NCBI GenBank assembly: GCA_027717925.1
Contig: JALLON010000163.1
Span: 1-6,110 of the forward strand
Source of the DNA: Acidobacteria bacterium AH-259-G07
GTDB lineage: Bacteria > Acidobacteriota > UBA6911 > RPQK01 > JADFOI01
Direction of reading: 5' to 3'
DNA length: 6,110 nucleotides
Positions 1 through 4,598 of this stretch are shown one piece after another. Numbering within the stretch: position 1 is the stretch's first letter; the number at the start of each line of letters is the position of its first letter. A model generated the notes under the pieces. It did no database searches, was not told the DNA's origin, and saw only the letters and a program-made list of their open reading frames with translations. Position numbers and translations under genes: made by a program.

Positions 1-246
1 ATTCTTAGTGAAGCGGGTGTGACACAGCAGATGATTGAAGCGTTTCCTGAGGACACGGCACCGTCCTTCCTACTCAGAGCTCGAGACAGATCTACGGAGA
101 GCATTTTCGGAAACGTGTTCAAGAGATGGGCATCCTAGAAGTCCTCACAGCTCCCCAAAGTCCTTGGCAGCCGGCGAGAGTGTCTGGATCATGTTATCGT
201 GCTCGGAGAGCGGCACTTGCGAAGCGTTTTGAAAGGCTACTTCGAC
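1..246 (+). pseudogene. Degraded DDE integrase-core transposase fragment
   Basis: This is the remains of an rve-type (IS3/IS481-like) transposase that begins left of the window. Frame 1 (1-123) reads EAGVTQQMIEAFPEDTAPSF then LLRARD, like the family's EAFPWDTAPRYLLRDRD. Near 124 the frame slips by about one base to frame 3 (126-170), MGILEVLTAPQSPWQ, the family's MGI.EVLTAPRSPWQ. Then about 32 bases are missing, including the stretch (family NPYVERLIGSI) that carries the catalytic Glu. Frame 1 resumes at 172 with RRECLDHVIVLGERHLRSVL then KGYFD. Similarity stops at 246, one base before the stop codon of the convergent lipoprotein gene. The Asp of the LLRDRD motif is Ala here. Two frame changes, an in-frame TAG in frame 1 (136-138), a lost catalytic segment and no C-terminus make it non-functional. 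The frame-by-frame match is directly visible; the exact IS family is not assigned. Confidence 0.72.
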
Positions 247-747
247 CTACCCCTCCTTCTCGGTGGCAGGACTGTCAAAGTTGAATGTGTCCGCCACAAC
301 TTTCCACTGCCCGTCTGCCTGTTTCCTCCAAACCGTGGTGTATTTACCTTTCCTCGTGACGGCGTTCCCTTCCGAATCATCTACGGTAAGTTCAAAAGTC
401 CCGACGGTGTATCCCAAGTCTCCAGCGCTCGAGACATCGGCCATAGTTGGGCCCCAAGTGAGCGAAAAACCTGGCGAGGTAAACAGCTGCGAGGCTATCT
501 TCTCAATATTGTCCTTACCAATCGCCAGAGGGGCATCTGCTGGAAGAAAGTGGGCACCTTCGGCAAAGAACGAAACGAACCTCTCCACGTCGGGAGGTGT
601 TTCAGACCACGCTCTGTCAGCGTCGAGAACCGCTGATCGTTCAGCCTCAAGATCGATCTGCTCGCTCTCAGGGGCACACCCTACGATGATGAGGGCCAAA
701 GTTATCGCCATGGAAAGTGGGACAAGCACACTTACATAGGATCTCAT
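247..747 (-). CDS. SnoaL/DUF4440-like (NTF2-fold) lipoprotein
   Basis: A 166-residue probable lipoprotein. Residues 1-23 are a signal peptide with a hydrophobic stretch (VLVPLSMAITLALIIV) ending in lipobox IVGC, so Cys24 would be lipidated and the protein anchored in a membrane facing the periplasm. Residues about 32-158 look like a SnoaL-like/DUF4440 domain of the NTF2 fold: an N-terminal helix (EAERSAVLDADRAWSE), FFAEGAHFLPADAP, then the typical end AGDLGYTVGTFEL...GKYTTVWRKQADGQWKVVAD. Members of this fold bind or convert small molecules in a cone-shaped pocket, but no catalytic residues can be assigned, so the function is unknown. The ATG at 747 is chosen because AGGAGGAG lies five bases upstream; an in-frame ATG at 807 would put 20 polar residues before the signal peptide. 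It lies 320 bp downstream of the oxidoreductase on the same strand and need not be in that operon. Its stop codon abuts a transposase remnant. Confidence 0.87.
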   Translation of the reverse strand: MRSYVSVLVPLSMAITLALIIVGCAPESEQIDLEAERSAVLDADRAWSETPPDVERFVSFFAEGAHFLPADAPLAIGKDNIEKIASQLFTSPGFSLTWGPTMADVSSAGDLGYTVGTFELTVDDSEGNAVTRKGKYTTVWRKQADGQWKVVADTFNFDSPATEKEG

Positions 748-1067
748 TGCATCTCCTCCTTCTGGACGGGACTTCTTTTTTTGATTGGAGAAGAATATCA
801 CTAGCAAATGAGCACTTCCACGAAAAACTTGACTGATCTGCAGCTAAATTGACCTGCCCAAAAAAACCTTTCAGAAACTGGCCCCGGAAATGCGCGAAAA
901 TAGGCATTTTTACTCGCGGATGTCGTTGCCCGACTCACCGGGTTGAGTGCCGGCTCACCGACCAGCAATACAAGGTGCTGCGTTATATTGCCAAGACCGG
1001 GGCCAGCTCGATGTCGAGAGTCTTGAAGAAGGGGCTGGATCCAAATCCGAGGCAATGCTCCCCTGGG
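748..1067. other. Intergenic stretch with no convincing gene
   Basis: These 320 bases separate the oxidoreductase stop from the lipoprotein start, both on the minus strand. Apart from the lipoprotein's Shine-Dalgarno site I see no clear promoter; a minus-strand TATTCT near 818 has no good -35 partner. No hairpin followed by a T-run was found behind the oxidoreductase. There are a run of seven A (859-865), a short stem-loop near 896-921 (CGCGA...TCGCG arms, no T-tail), and a small palindrome CTCGAtgTCGAG near 1008-1019. On the plus strand, 951-1058 translates to RLTDQQYKVLRYIAKTGASS followed by MSRVLKKGLDPN. This faintly resembles a MarR-type helix-turn-helix or a transposase N-terminus and may be a decayed remnant. 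Confidence 0.5.
753..760 (-). promoter_or_regulatory. Strong ribosome binding site of the lipoprotein gene
   Basis: AGGAGGAG on the minus strand, five bases before the ATG at 747. It is close to a perfect anti-16S match and decides the start in favour of 747 over the in-frame ATG at 807. Confidence 0.8.
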
Positions 1068-2135
1068 CTAACGGTACTCCTTCTCGTTTTCCGGTATGGA
1101 GAGGATAAGTTCTTTGTCCGGCAAGCTATCTCGCAGCGCCTTCAACTCATCGTCTCCTGATGGCAGAGGCAGGGCTACTTGACCGCCTTCGACGACAGAG
1201 CGACATAATGCCATCATGATTTCGAAGCCCTTGTAGGCGCTCTCAAAGTTGCACGGATGAACTTTTTGGTCATCGTCAAGCCAGTCCGCCATTTCCTGAA
1301 TATAGGGTGGCATGTCATGCTCATAATCCATACAGCCTTCGCCGGAGGATACGCCGTCCTTCGTCACCGCCCGCCAGCCTCCGCCGGTCAGGACTTCCGC
1401 AAACCCTTCTGCTCCCTGAGCGCCGATACGACACTTGCGCCACCAGTAATCGACCTCGGGCACATCCGGAGCGCCGGCACCGCATTCGACAATGCCGTGT
1501 ACGCCGTTAGCAAAATGAATGAACCCGCTGATGTAATCCGGGGAAGCATGCGCGTCGGTGAGCTTCCCACGACCCGCAGCTTGCCCTATCACCCACTCAG
1601 CTTCTGCATTATCGTTGTACCAACGCATGTAGTCGATAAGGTGGGTTAGCAGGTGCATCATCCATCCCACAGCCGTGCCGTATACCGTATGAATTCGACC
1701 CAGCGACCCGCTTGAGATGATGTCTTTAACCTTTTGATAGTGATCACCATATCGGTGTTGATGACTCACAACGGCTTTGATGCCATTGTTTTCCAGCATC
1801 CTCTTGATTTCCATCGCCTCTGCGCTCGATAAGGCGATTGGTTTTTCAAAGGCAATGAGTTTTGCACCGCATTGCACACCGATCTTGATCATTTCGGAGC
1901 GCACGTTGGGTGGAGTGCAGAAGCAAAAGACGTCCGGTTTCAGGGACGATGCCAGCGCTGGCGCGTCAGTATTGATTTCAGGGTTACCGAGTCCAGCCGC
2001 TAACGGTTCCAAGCGGAAGCGATCTCTTCCGCCAATACCCACCACCTGAAAACGATCGCTGTTATGGAAGGTGGTGGCGTGATGTTTGCCTCGCTTGCCC
2101 AGTCCTACAACAACGACTTTGTACTTTTTGCTCAT
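1068..2135 (-). CDS. Gfo/Idh/MocA family oxidoreductase
   Basis: A 355-residue cytoplasmic NAD(P)-dependent dehydrogenase of usual family length. The N-terminal Rossmann domain (about 5-125) starts KVVVVGLGKRGKHH, giving the dinucleotide loop G-x-G-x-x-G at 11-16. CTPPNVRSEM (73-82) and LIAFEKPIALS carry the family EKP motif, with Lys98 the expected active-site lysine. The C-terminal alpha/beta domain (about 126-330) has GWMMHLLTHLIDYMRW (157-172), where His165 is the usual catalytic or substrate-binding histidine. Relatives oxidise or reduce a sugar hydroxyl or keto group, for example UDP-GlcNAc 3-dehydrogenase WlbA or inositol dehydrogenase; the substrate here cannot be told. GGGAGA lies about ten bases before the ATG. 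It follows the DegT aminotransferase on the same strand after 103 bp, a common pairing in amino-sugar synthesis. The gap holds a large palindrome that may alter its expression. Family is certain, pathway is inference. Confidence 0.95.
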   Translation of the reverse strand: MSKKYKVVVVGLGKRGKHHATTFHNSDRFQVVGIGGRDRFRLEPLAAGLGNPEINTDAPALASSLKPDVFCFCTPPNVRSEMIKIGVQCGAKLIAFEKPIALSSAEAMEIKRMLENNGIKAVVSHQHRYGDHYQKVKDIISSGSLGRIHTVYGTAVGWMMHLLTHLIDYMRWYNDNAEAEWVIGQAAGRGKLTDAHASPDYISGFIHFANGVHGIVECGAGAPDVPEVDYWWRKCRIGAQGAEGFAEVLTGGGWRAVTKDGVSSGEGCMDYEHDMPPYIQEMADWLDDDQKVHPCNFESAYKGFEIMMALCRSVVEGGQVALPLPSGDDELKALRDSLPDKELILSIPENEKEYR

Positions 2136-2160
2136 ATGGGGTTTTTCTCCCGGCAGAAAA

Positions 2161-2236
2161 TGGGCGAAGGGTCAGACCTTGAGTTTTTAGTTTTTGGGCT
2201 CAAAAACGAAAAACTCAAGGTCTCACCCCTCGCCCA
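2161..2236. repeat. Large imperfect palindrome, REP/REPIN-like, between two operon genes
   Basis: Two 35-base arms (2161-2195 and 2202-2236) are inverted copies matching at 32 of 35 positions; mismatches are 2168/2229, 2173/2224 and 2189/2208. A six-base centre (GGGCTC) can pair further. The outer part of each arm is GC-rich (GGGCGAAGGGTCAGACCTTG) and the inner part T-rich (GAGTTTTTAGTTTTT). Such GGGTCAGACC-bearing palindromes recall the dispersed REP/REPIN elements mobilised by RAYT (Y1) transposases. No RAYT gene is in the window, so that assignment is inference. It starts three bases after the aminotransferase stop and ends 25 bases before the oxidoreductase ATG. The operon transcript would therefore carry a very stable hairpin followed by AUUUUCU, which could act as an attenuator, a weak terminator or an mRNA 3'-end protector. 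Confidence 0.78.
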
Positions 2237-2238
2237 AC

Positions 2239-3378
2239 CTAGGCCTGCTCAACGTACGAATGGGCCTTAGACCACTCGAGAACCTTTTCGATTACATAAT
2301 CGACCTCTTCCTCGGTCAGCTCAGGGTACATGGGTAGACTTATACAGGTCGCGGCGTTTTGCTCGCAATTTGGAATAGGGCCGGCCATGCGCGCTGCTTT
2401 GCCCCACGGATATCCTTCCTGCTGGTGTATGGCAATGGGGTAGTGGCATTTGGCGTCCACACCGTTGTCGTTCAGGTATTTCAGAAGATCGTCACGCTGT
2501 TCCGCCTTTTTCGTTTCGATCACATACAGATGGTAAACGTGACGATAACCCGGGGCCTGGTAGGGAAGATCGATATTGGCGGTGTCCTTAAGCCCTTGGT
2601 CGTAGCGTGCCGCCCATTTGCGCCGGAGATCCGTCCACTCTTTAATATGTTTCAGTTTTGCGCTGAGGATGCCGGCGTGCAGATCGTCCAGCCGGCTGTT
2701 GTAACCCATGCTGTGGGCGGAGCGTTTATCCGAGCCATGATTGCGGAGTTTGCGAACAGCCCTGTCAATCTCATCGCTGTTCGTCACCACAGCACCGCCA
2801 TCACCGAAAGTCCCCAGGTTCTTCTGAATGATAAAGCTGAGGCAAACCGCATCGCTGAGTTCTCCCTGTTTGAACCCCTCGCCGTCTCCGTCAATTGCTT
2901 GAGCGTTATCTTCAACTACATACAGATTGTGCTTATCGGCAATGGCACGAATTGACTTCATATCGGCGCACTGCCCGTAAAGATGCACCGGAACAATGGC
3001 CTTCGTCCTGGGCGTGATTGCCGCCTCGATTTTTGAGGGATCGATGCACTTCGTTCTTGAATCGCAGTCGACGAATACGGACGTGGCTCCTGCAATCCAG
3101 ATGGCCTCAGCCGTCGCGAAAAAGGTATTTGTTGTAGTAATACATTCATCGCCTTCACCGATACCAAGGGCCAGAAAAACCAGCCACAGCGCATCCGTCC
3201 CGCTGTTCACACCGATGGCGTGCTTCATGCCGAAGTACCCGGCGAGCTCCTGTTCAAAGCGCTTGAGCGCGGAGCCCATGACGTAGCTGCCACTTTCCAG
3301 GACCTCCTGGATGTTTGCATCAATCTCGTCCTTGATGTTGTGGTACTGTCGAACGTGACCGTAGAAACCTACTTTCAT
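2239..3378 (-). CDS. DegT/DnrJ/EryC1 family PLP-dependent sugar aminotransferase
   Basis: A 379-residue fold-type I PLP enzyme, the usual length for the family, which moves an amino group (normally from Glu or Gln) to a keto sugar. Visible marks: the N-terminal IKDEIDANIQEVLESGSYVM then G, GVNSGTDALWL (56-66) that contacts PLP phosphate, TNTFFATAEAI, VHLYGQCADM (131-140), VVEDNAQAIDG (154-164) with Asp157 expected to bind the pyridine N, and SFIIQKNLGTFGDGGAVV with Lys186 the Schiff-base lysine. The C-terminal half has HVYHLYVI, HYPIAIHQQ and LPMYPELTEEEVD. The usual aromatic-Pro-x-Lys before the lysine is Ile-Ile-Gln-Lys here. Three ATGs follow one another (3384, 3381, 3378); GGGAGG touches the first, so 3378, six bases away, is best placed. 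The open frame continues upstream to 3912, but that stretch has no family similarity and overlaps the toxin-antitoxin genes. It is the first gene of a probable operon with the oxidoreductase. Substrate unknown. Confidence 0.95.
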   Translation of the reverse strand: MKVGFYGHVRQYHNIKDEIDANIQEVLESGSYVMGSALKRFEQELAGYFGMKHAIGVNSGTDALWLVFLALGIGEGDECITTTNTFFATAEAIWIAGATSVFVDCDSRTKCIDPSKIEAAITPRTKAIVPVHLYGQCADMKSIRAIADKHNLYVVEDNAQAIDGDGEGFKQGELSDAVCLSFIIQKNLGTFGDGGAVVTNSDEIDRAVRKLRNHGSDKRSAHSMGYNSRLDDLHAGILSAKLKHIKEWTDLRRKWAARYDQGLKDTANIDLPYQAPGYRHVYHLYVIETKKAEQRDDLLKYLNDNGVDAKCHYPIAIHQQEGYPWGKAARMAGPIPNCEQNAATCISLPMYPELTEEEVDYVIEKVLEWSKAHSYVEQA

Positions 3379-3409
3379 CATCATCCTCCCGGTTTGGTTT
3401 TTCGAGCGG

Positions 3410-3438
3410 ATTGTAGTTTCAAGGAGAGGGCGAGTCAA
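3410..3438 (-). promoter_or_regulatory. Sigma70-like promoter of the aminotransferase-oxidoreductase operon
   Basis: On the minus strand, TTGACT (-35, 3433-3438) is followed after exactly 17 bases by TACAAT (-10, 3410-3415). Both hexamers match consensus at five of six positions. Transcription would start near 3403, giving a short leader before GGGAGG and the start codon at 3378. The -35 box overlaps GGCGAGTC (3429-3436), which recurs in inverse orientation at 3493-3500, so a regulator could cover it. Confidence 0.65.
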
Positions 3439-3474
3439 GGAACCTGCGCTCCGCCCACATCTTGGTCCGATGGC

Positions 3475-3498
3475 TGAACCGACTCTTGAACCGACTCG
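3475..3498. repeat. Two-copy 12-bp tandem repeat between divergent promoters
   Basis: TGAACCGACTCT (3475-3486) is followed directly by TGAACCGACTCG (3487-3498), 11 of 12 identical. The second copy runs into GACTCGCC (3493-3500), the inverse of GGCGAGTC at 3429-3436 over the sugar operon's -35 box. The GACTC core thus occurs twice here and once inverted at 3432-3436. This may be a regulator binding region for one or both divergent transcripts; chance duplication is possible. Confidence 0.45.
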
Positions 3499-3504
3499 CC
3501 GCGA

Positions 3505-3533
3505 TTTACACAGCGCATAGAATATAATAGAAT
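3505..3533 (+). promoter_or_regulatory. Promoter of the toxin-antitoxin operon
   Basis: TTTACA (-35, 3505-3510), a 17-base spacer, and TAGAAT (-10, 3528-3533). Each hexamer matches consensus at five of six positions. A perfect TATAAT also lies at 3523-3528, but its spacing to TTTACA is only 12. Transcription would begin near 3540, inside the palindrome that probably serves as operator. Confidence 0.6.
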
Positions 3534-3553
3534 ACAGAAGAATATTCTGTATT
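3519..3553. promoter_or_regulatory. Probable antitoxin operator: phased AGAATA repeats and palindrome
   Basis: AGAATA occurs at 3519-3524, 3529-3534 and 3539-3544, exactly one helical turn (10 bp) apart, and once inverted at 3543-3548. The last part is also a perfect palindrome: AATACAGAA (3531-3539), five bases, TTCTGTATT (3545-3553). It covers the -10 box and start point. Ribbon-helix-helix antitoxins bind short repeats spaced by about a turn and repress their own operon, so this is the natural operator. Binding itself is inferred. Confidence 0.62.
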
Positions 3554-3560
3554 AGGGGAG
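3554..3560 (+). promoter_or_regulatory. Ribosome binding site of the antitoxin gene
   Basis: AGGGGAG, five bases before the ATG at 3566. It follows the operator palindrome directly. Confidence 0.6.
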
Positions 3561-3565
3561 TACTT

Positions 3566-3808
3566 ATGACAAAAACAGTGACCCTCAGGCTGGATGAAAA
3601 AGTGTACGAGGAACTTCGCGAGGCTGCGGAGGCAGACAGGCGACCGCTTTCTAATCTGATTGAGACCGCGGCCCTTGCAAAAATCCGTGAGCAGCAGTTT
3701 GCCGATGACGTGGAGATGGCTGAGATTCTACAAAGCGAGGCTCTTCTGAAAAGGCTTCGTGCCGGCTCACGTGACGCAAGAAGACGAAAAGGTCGCTTCG
3801 TTGAGTGA
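3566..3808 (+). CDS. Ribbon-helix-helix (CopG-like) antitoxin
   Basis: An 80-residue protein, a typical antitoxin size. Residues 3-9 (KTVTLRL) form the expected DNA-contacting beta strand. DEKVYEELREAAEADRR (10-26) and PLSNLIETAALAKIREQ (27-43) are the two helices of an RHH fold, which dimerises and binds operator DNA. The remaining C-terminus (about 44-80) is charged, with a basic stretch LLKRLRAGSRDARRRKGR (60-77), and would be the part that wraps and neutralises the toxin. The start is supported by AGGGGAG five bases upstream. It is first in an operon with the RelE/ParE toxin and overlaps it by eight bases, giving translational coupling. It sits behind a promoter overlaid with phased repeats, consistent with autorepression by the antitoxin and its toxin complex. 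The exact antitoxin family is not assigned. Confidence 0.87.
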   Translation: MTKTVTLRLDEKVYEELREAAEADRRPLSNLIETAALAKIREQQFADDVEMAEILQSEALLKRLRAGSRDARRRKGRFVE

Positions 3809-4079
3809 ATACCGAATCTTCGAAACCGAGCAATTTCAAAAAGACCTTCGCAGCATTGCTCGATCAGGACAGGCCGATGTGGTCTCCAAGCTTCGCCGCA
3901 TCGTCTACCCACAACTCAGACTCTTTCCCCACTTTGGGCCCCACATCCGCAAGCTCCGGGGCTACACACCGGAGACTTGGCGTTACCGGATTGGTGCCTG
4001 GCGGTTCTTTTACGAAATTGACGGGGAGGAAAAAATCGTCTTTCTGATCGCTGCTTCCCACAGAGGATCGGCATATTAG
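3801..4079 (+). CDS. RelE/ParE family toxin
   Basis: A 92-residue toxin if started at TTG 3801 (MSEYRIFETEQFQKDLRSI). The fold marks are an N-terminal strand (YRIFE), helical pair (about 9-37), and the strand region KLRGYTPETWRYRIGAWRFF followed by YEIDGEEKIVFLIAASHRGS and AY. This is the classic KL-G...yRyRiG.wR.fYei......v.hR..aY pattern. RelE members cut mRNA on the ribosome and ParE members poison gyrase. Arg61, Arg63, Arg68 and the C-terminal HR..AY could suit a RelE-type ribonuclease, but the sequence alone does not settle the target. In-frame GTGs at 3759 and 3771 would add 14 or 10 residues lacking family likeness. TTG 3801 gives the usual N-terminus, has AAAAGG about eight bases upstream, and overlaps the antitoxin stop by eight bases. 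No convincing terminator follows. Confidence 0.87.
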   Translation: MSEYRIFETEQFQKDLRSIARSGQADVVSKLRRIVYPQLRLFPHFGPHIRKLRGYTPETWRYRIGAWRFFYEIDGEEKIVFLIAASHRGSAY

Positions 4080-4271
4080 CACTCCCCTGTGCGTCTGGCT
4101 CATTTTTTCCACCAGAACCTGGGTCACACCCATGCTCCGGTGCTTGTAACGGGGAACGGTACACTCCGCTCACAGCTTGGATCCGACCAGCCAGTTTGTC
4201 GATCCAACCGTTTGACTGAAAGTGATTGGTTGTTCGTTTTATACTCAGTAAACTACTGTTTAGAGAATTCA
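4080..4271. other. Intergenic region upstream of the kinase frame
   Basis: A 192-base gap. A short stem GCAC-tcccct-GTGC (4079-4092) is followed ten bases later by TTTTTT (4105-4110); this is too loose to call a terminator. TTGACT (4212-4217) and TATACT (4240-4245) are good hexamers but 22 bases apart, so a promoter here is only possible. The frame shared with the kinase is open throughout, yet its translation has no likeness to a known protein and I do not call it coding. Confidence 0.45.
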
Positions 4272-4562
4272 ATGGGAGAAGGCAAGATTAGATCGATGCG
4301 GACACAACACCTGCTCGAAAAAGTCGGAATCTTTGTATTTCTTTCCATTCTTATTACTGGATCCCTCCTTATTTTCACGTTTGGCGCGATCTCGTTTACG
4401 GCACTTTTTCTCCTGTGGGCGCGACAGCACTGGAAGTCGGACAGCCCTGCAATGCAATACGGTTGTGGGCGTTCCTCAAGCAAAGATCTGGACTACCTCA
4501 ATGGAGGCATGCTTTTTCTGTGCGCTCTCTGGTTCTACCTGAATGCAGCCGTTGACCTCTAG
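4272..4562 (+). CDS. N-terminal membrane part of a sensor kinase, cut by in-frame TAG
   Basis: A 96-residue open frame ending at TAG 4560. It has a short basic start (MGEGKIRSMR), a long hydrophobic stretch (19-50: IFVFLSILITGSLLIFTFGA and onward), a loop, and a second membrane helix (77-95: GGMLFLCALWFYLNAAV). After the stop the same frame continues without interruption for 516 codons into further membrane helices and a histidine kinase. The simplest reading is therefore the first two membrane passes of that kinase, severed by a nonsense codon. Alternatively it is a small separate membrane protein. The ATG at 4272 has only a weak AGAGAA five bases upstream; an ATG at 4296 (MRTQHLLEK) is a second choice with GGGAGAAGG rather far upstream. 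No similarity to a named small protein family was recognised. Confidence 0.55.
   Translation: MGEGKIRSMRTQHLLEKVGIFVFLSILITGSLLIFTFGAISFTALFLLWARQHWKSDSPAMQYGCGRSSSKDLDYLNGGMLFLCALWFYLNAAVDL
4560..4562 (+). other. Single in-frame amber codon inside the kinase reading frame
   Basis: TAG between ...LNAAVDL and LAQGNAPWQLLV. Frame and hydrophobic pattern are the same on both sides, so this is one base change away from an intact gene. The lipoprotein, oxidoreductase, aminotransferase and toxin genes here all end in TAG, so TAG works as stop in this genome. Confidence 0.85.
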
Positions 4563-4598
4563 TTGGCTCAAGGCAACGCACCCTGGCAGCTTTTGGTG

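Noticed and set aside
199..739. Plus-strand open frames opposite the lipoprotein gene
   Set aside because: Shadows of a clear lipoprotein with signal peptide and strong Shine-Dalgarno; their start overlaps the transposase remnant by chance of frame.
849..1160. 103-residue plus-strand open frame
   Set aside because: It overlaps the end of the oxidoreductase, has no good ribosome site and its only protein-like part is short; treated as a possible remnant at most.
2359..2955. 198-residue plus-strand open frame inside the aminotransferase
   Set aside because: Antisense to conserved PLP-enzyme motifs and without recognisable domains.
3475..3498. Tandem repeat as part of a CRISPR or VNTR
   Set aside because: Only two adjoining 12-bp copies, no spacers and no cas genes.
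3385..3912. N-terminal extension of the aminotransferase reading frame (about 178 codons) on the minus strand
   Set aside because: Sequence is Ser/Arg-rich without family likeness, lies antisense to the toxin-antitoxin genes and their promoter, and the family N-terminus begins at the ATG at 3378 with a Shine-Dalgarno site.
4079..4110. Rho-independent terminator after the toxin
   Set aside because: Four-base stem and the T-run is ten bases away from it; not a credible terminator.
4212..4245. TTGACT and TATACT as a promoter for the kinase
   Set aside because: The spacing is 22 bases, far from the usual 16-18; kept only as a remark.
4089..4271. Upstream GTG start extending the 4272 frame
   Set aside because: The added 61 residues are not membrane-like or family-like and contain the candidate promoter elements; no ribosome binding site precedes 4089.
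4560..4562. TAG as a sense codon (pyrrolysine or recoded amber)
   Set aside because: Four other genes here end naturally in TAG, and a sensor kinase is not a known pyrrolysine protein; a nonsense mutation or error is simpler.
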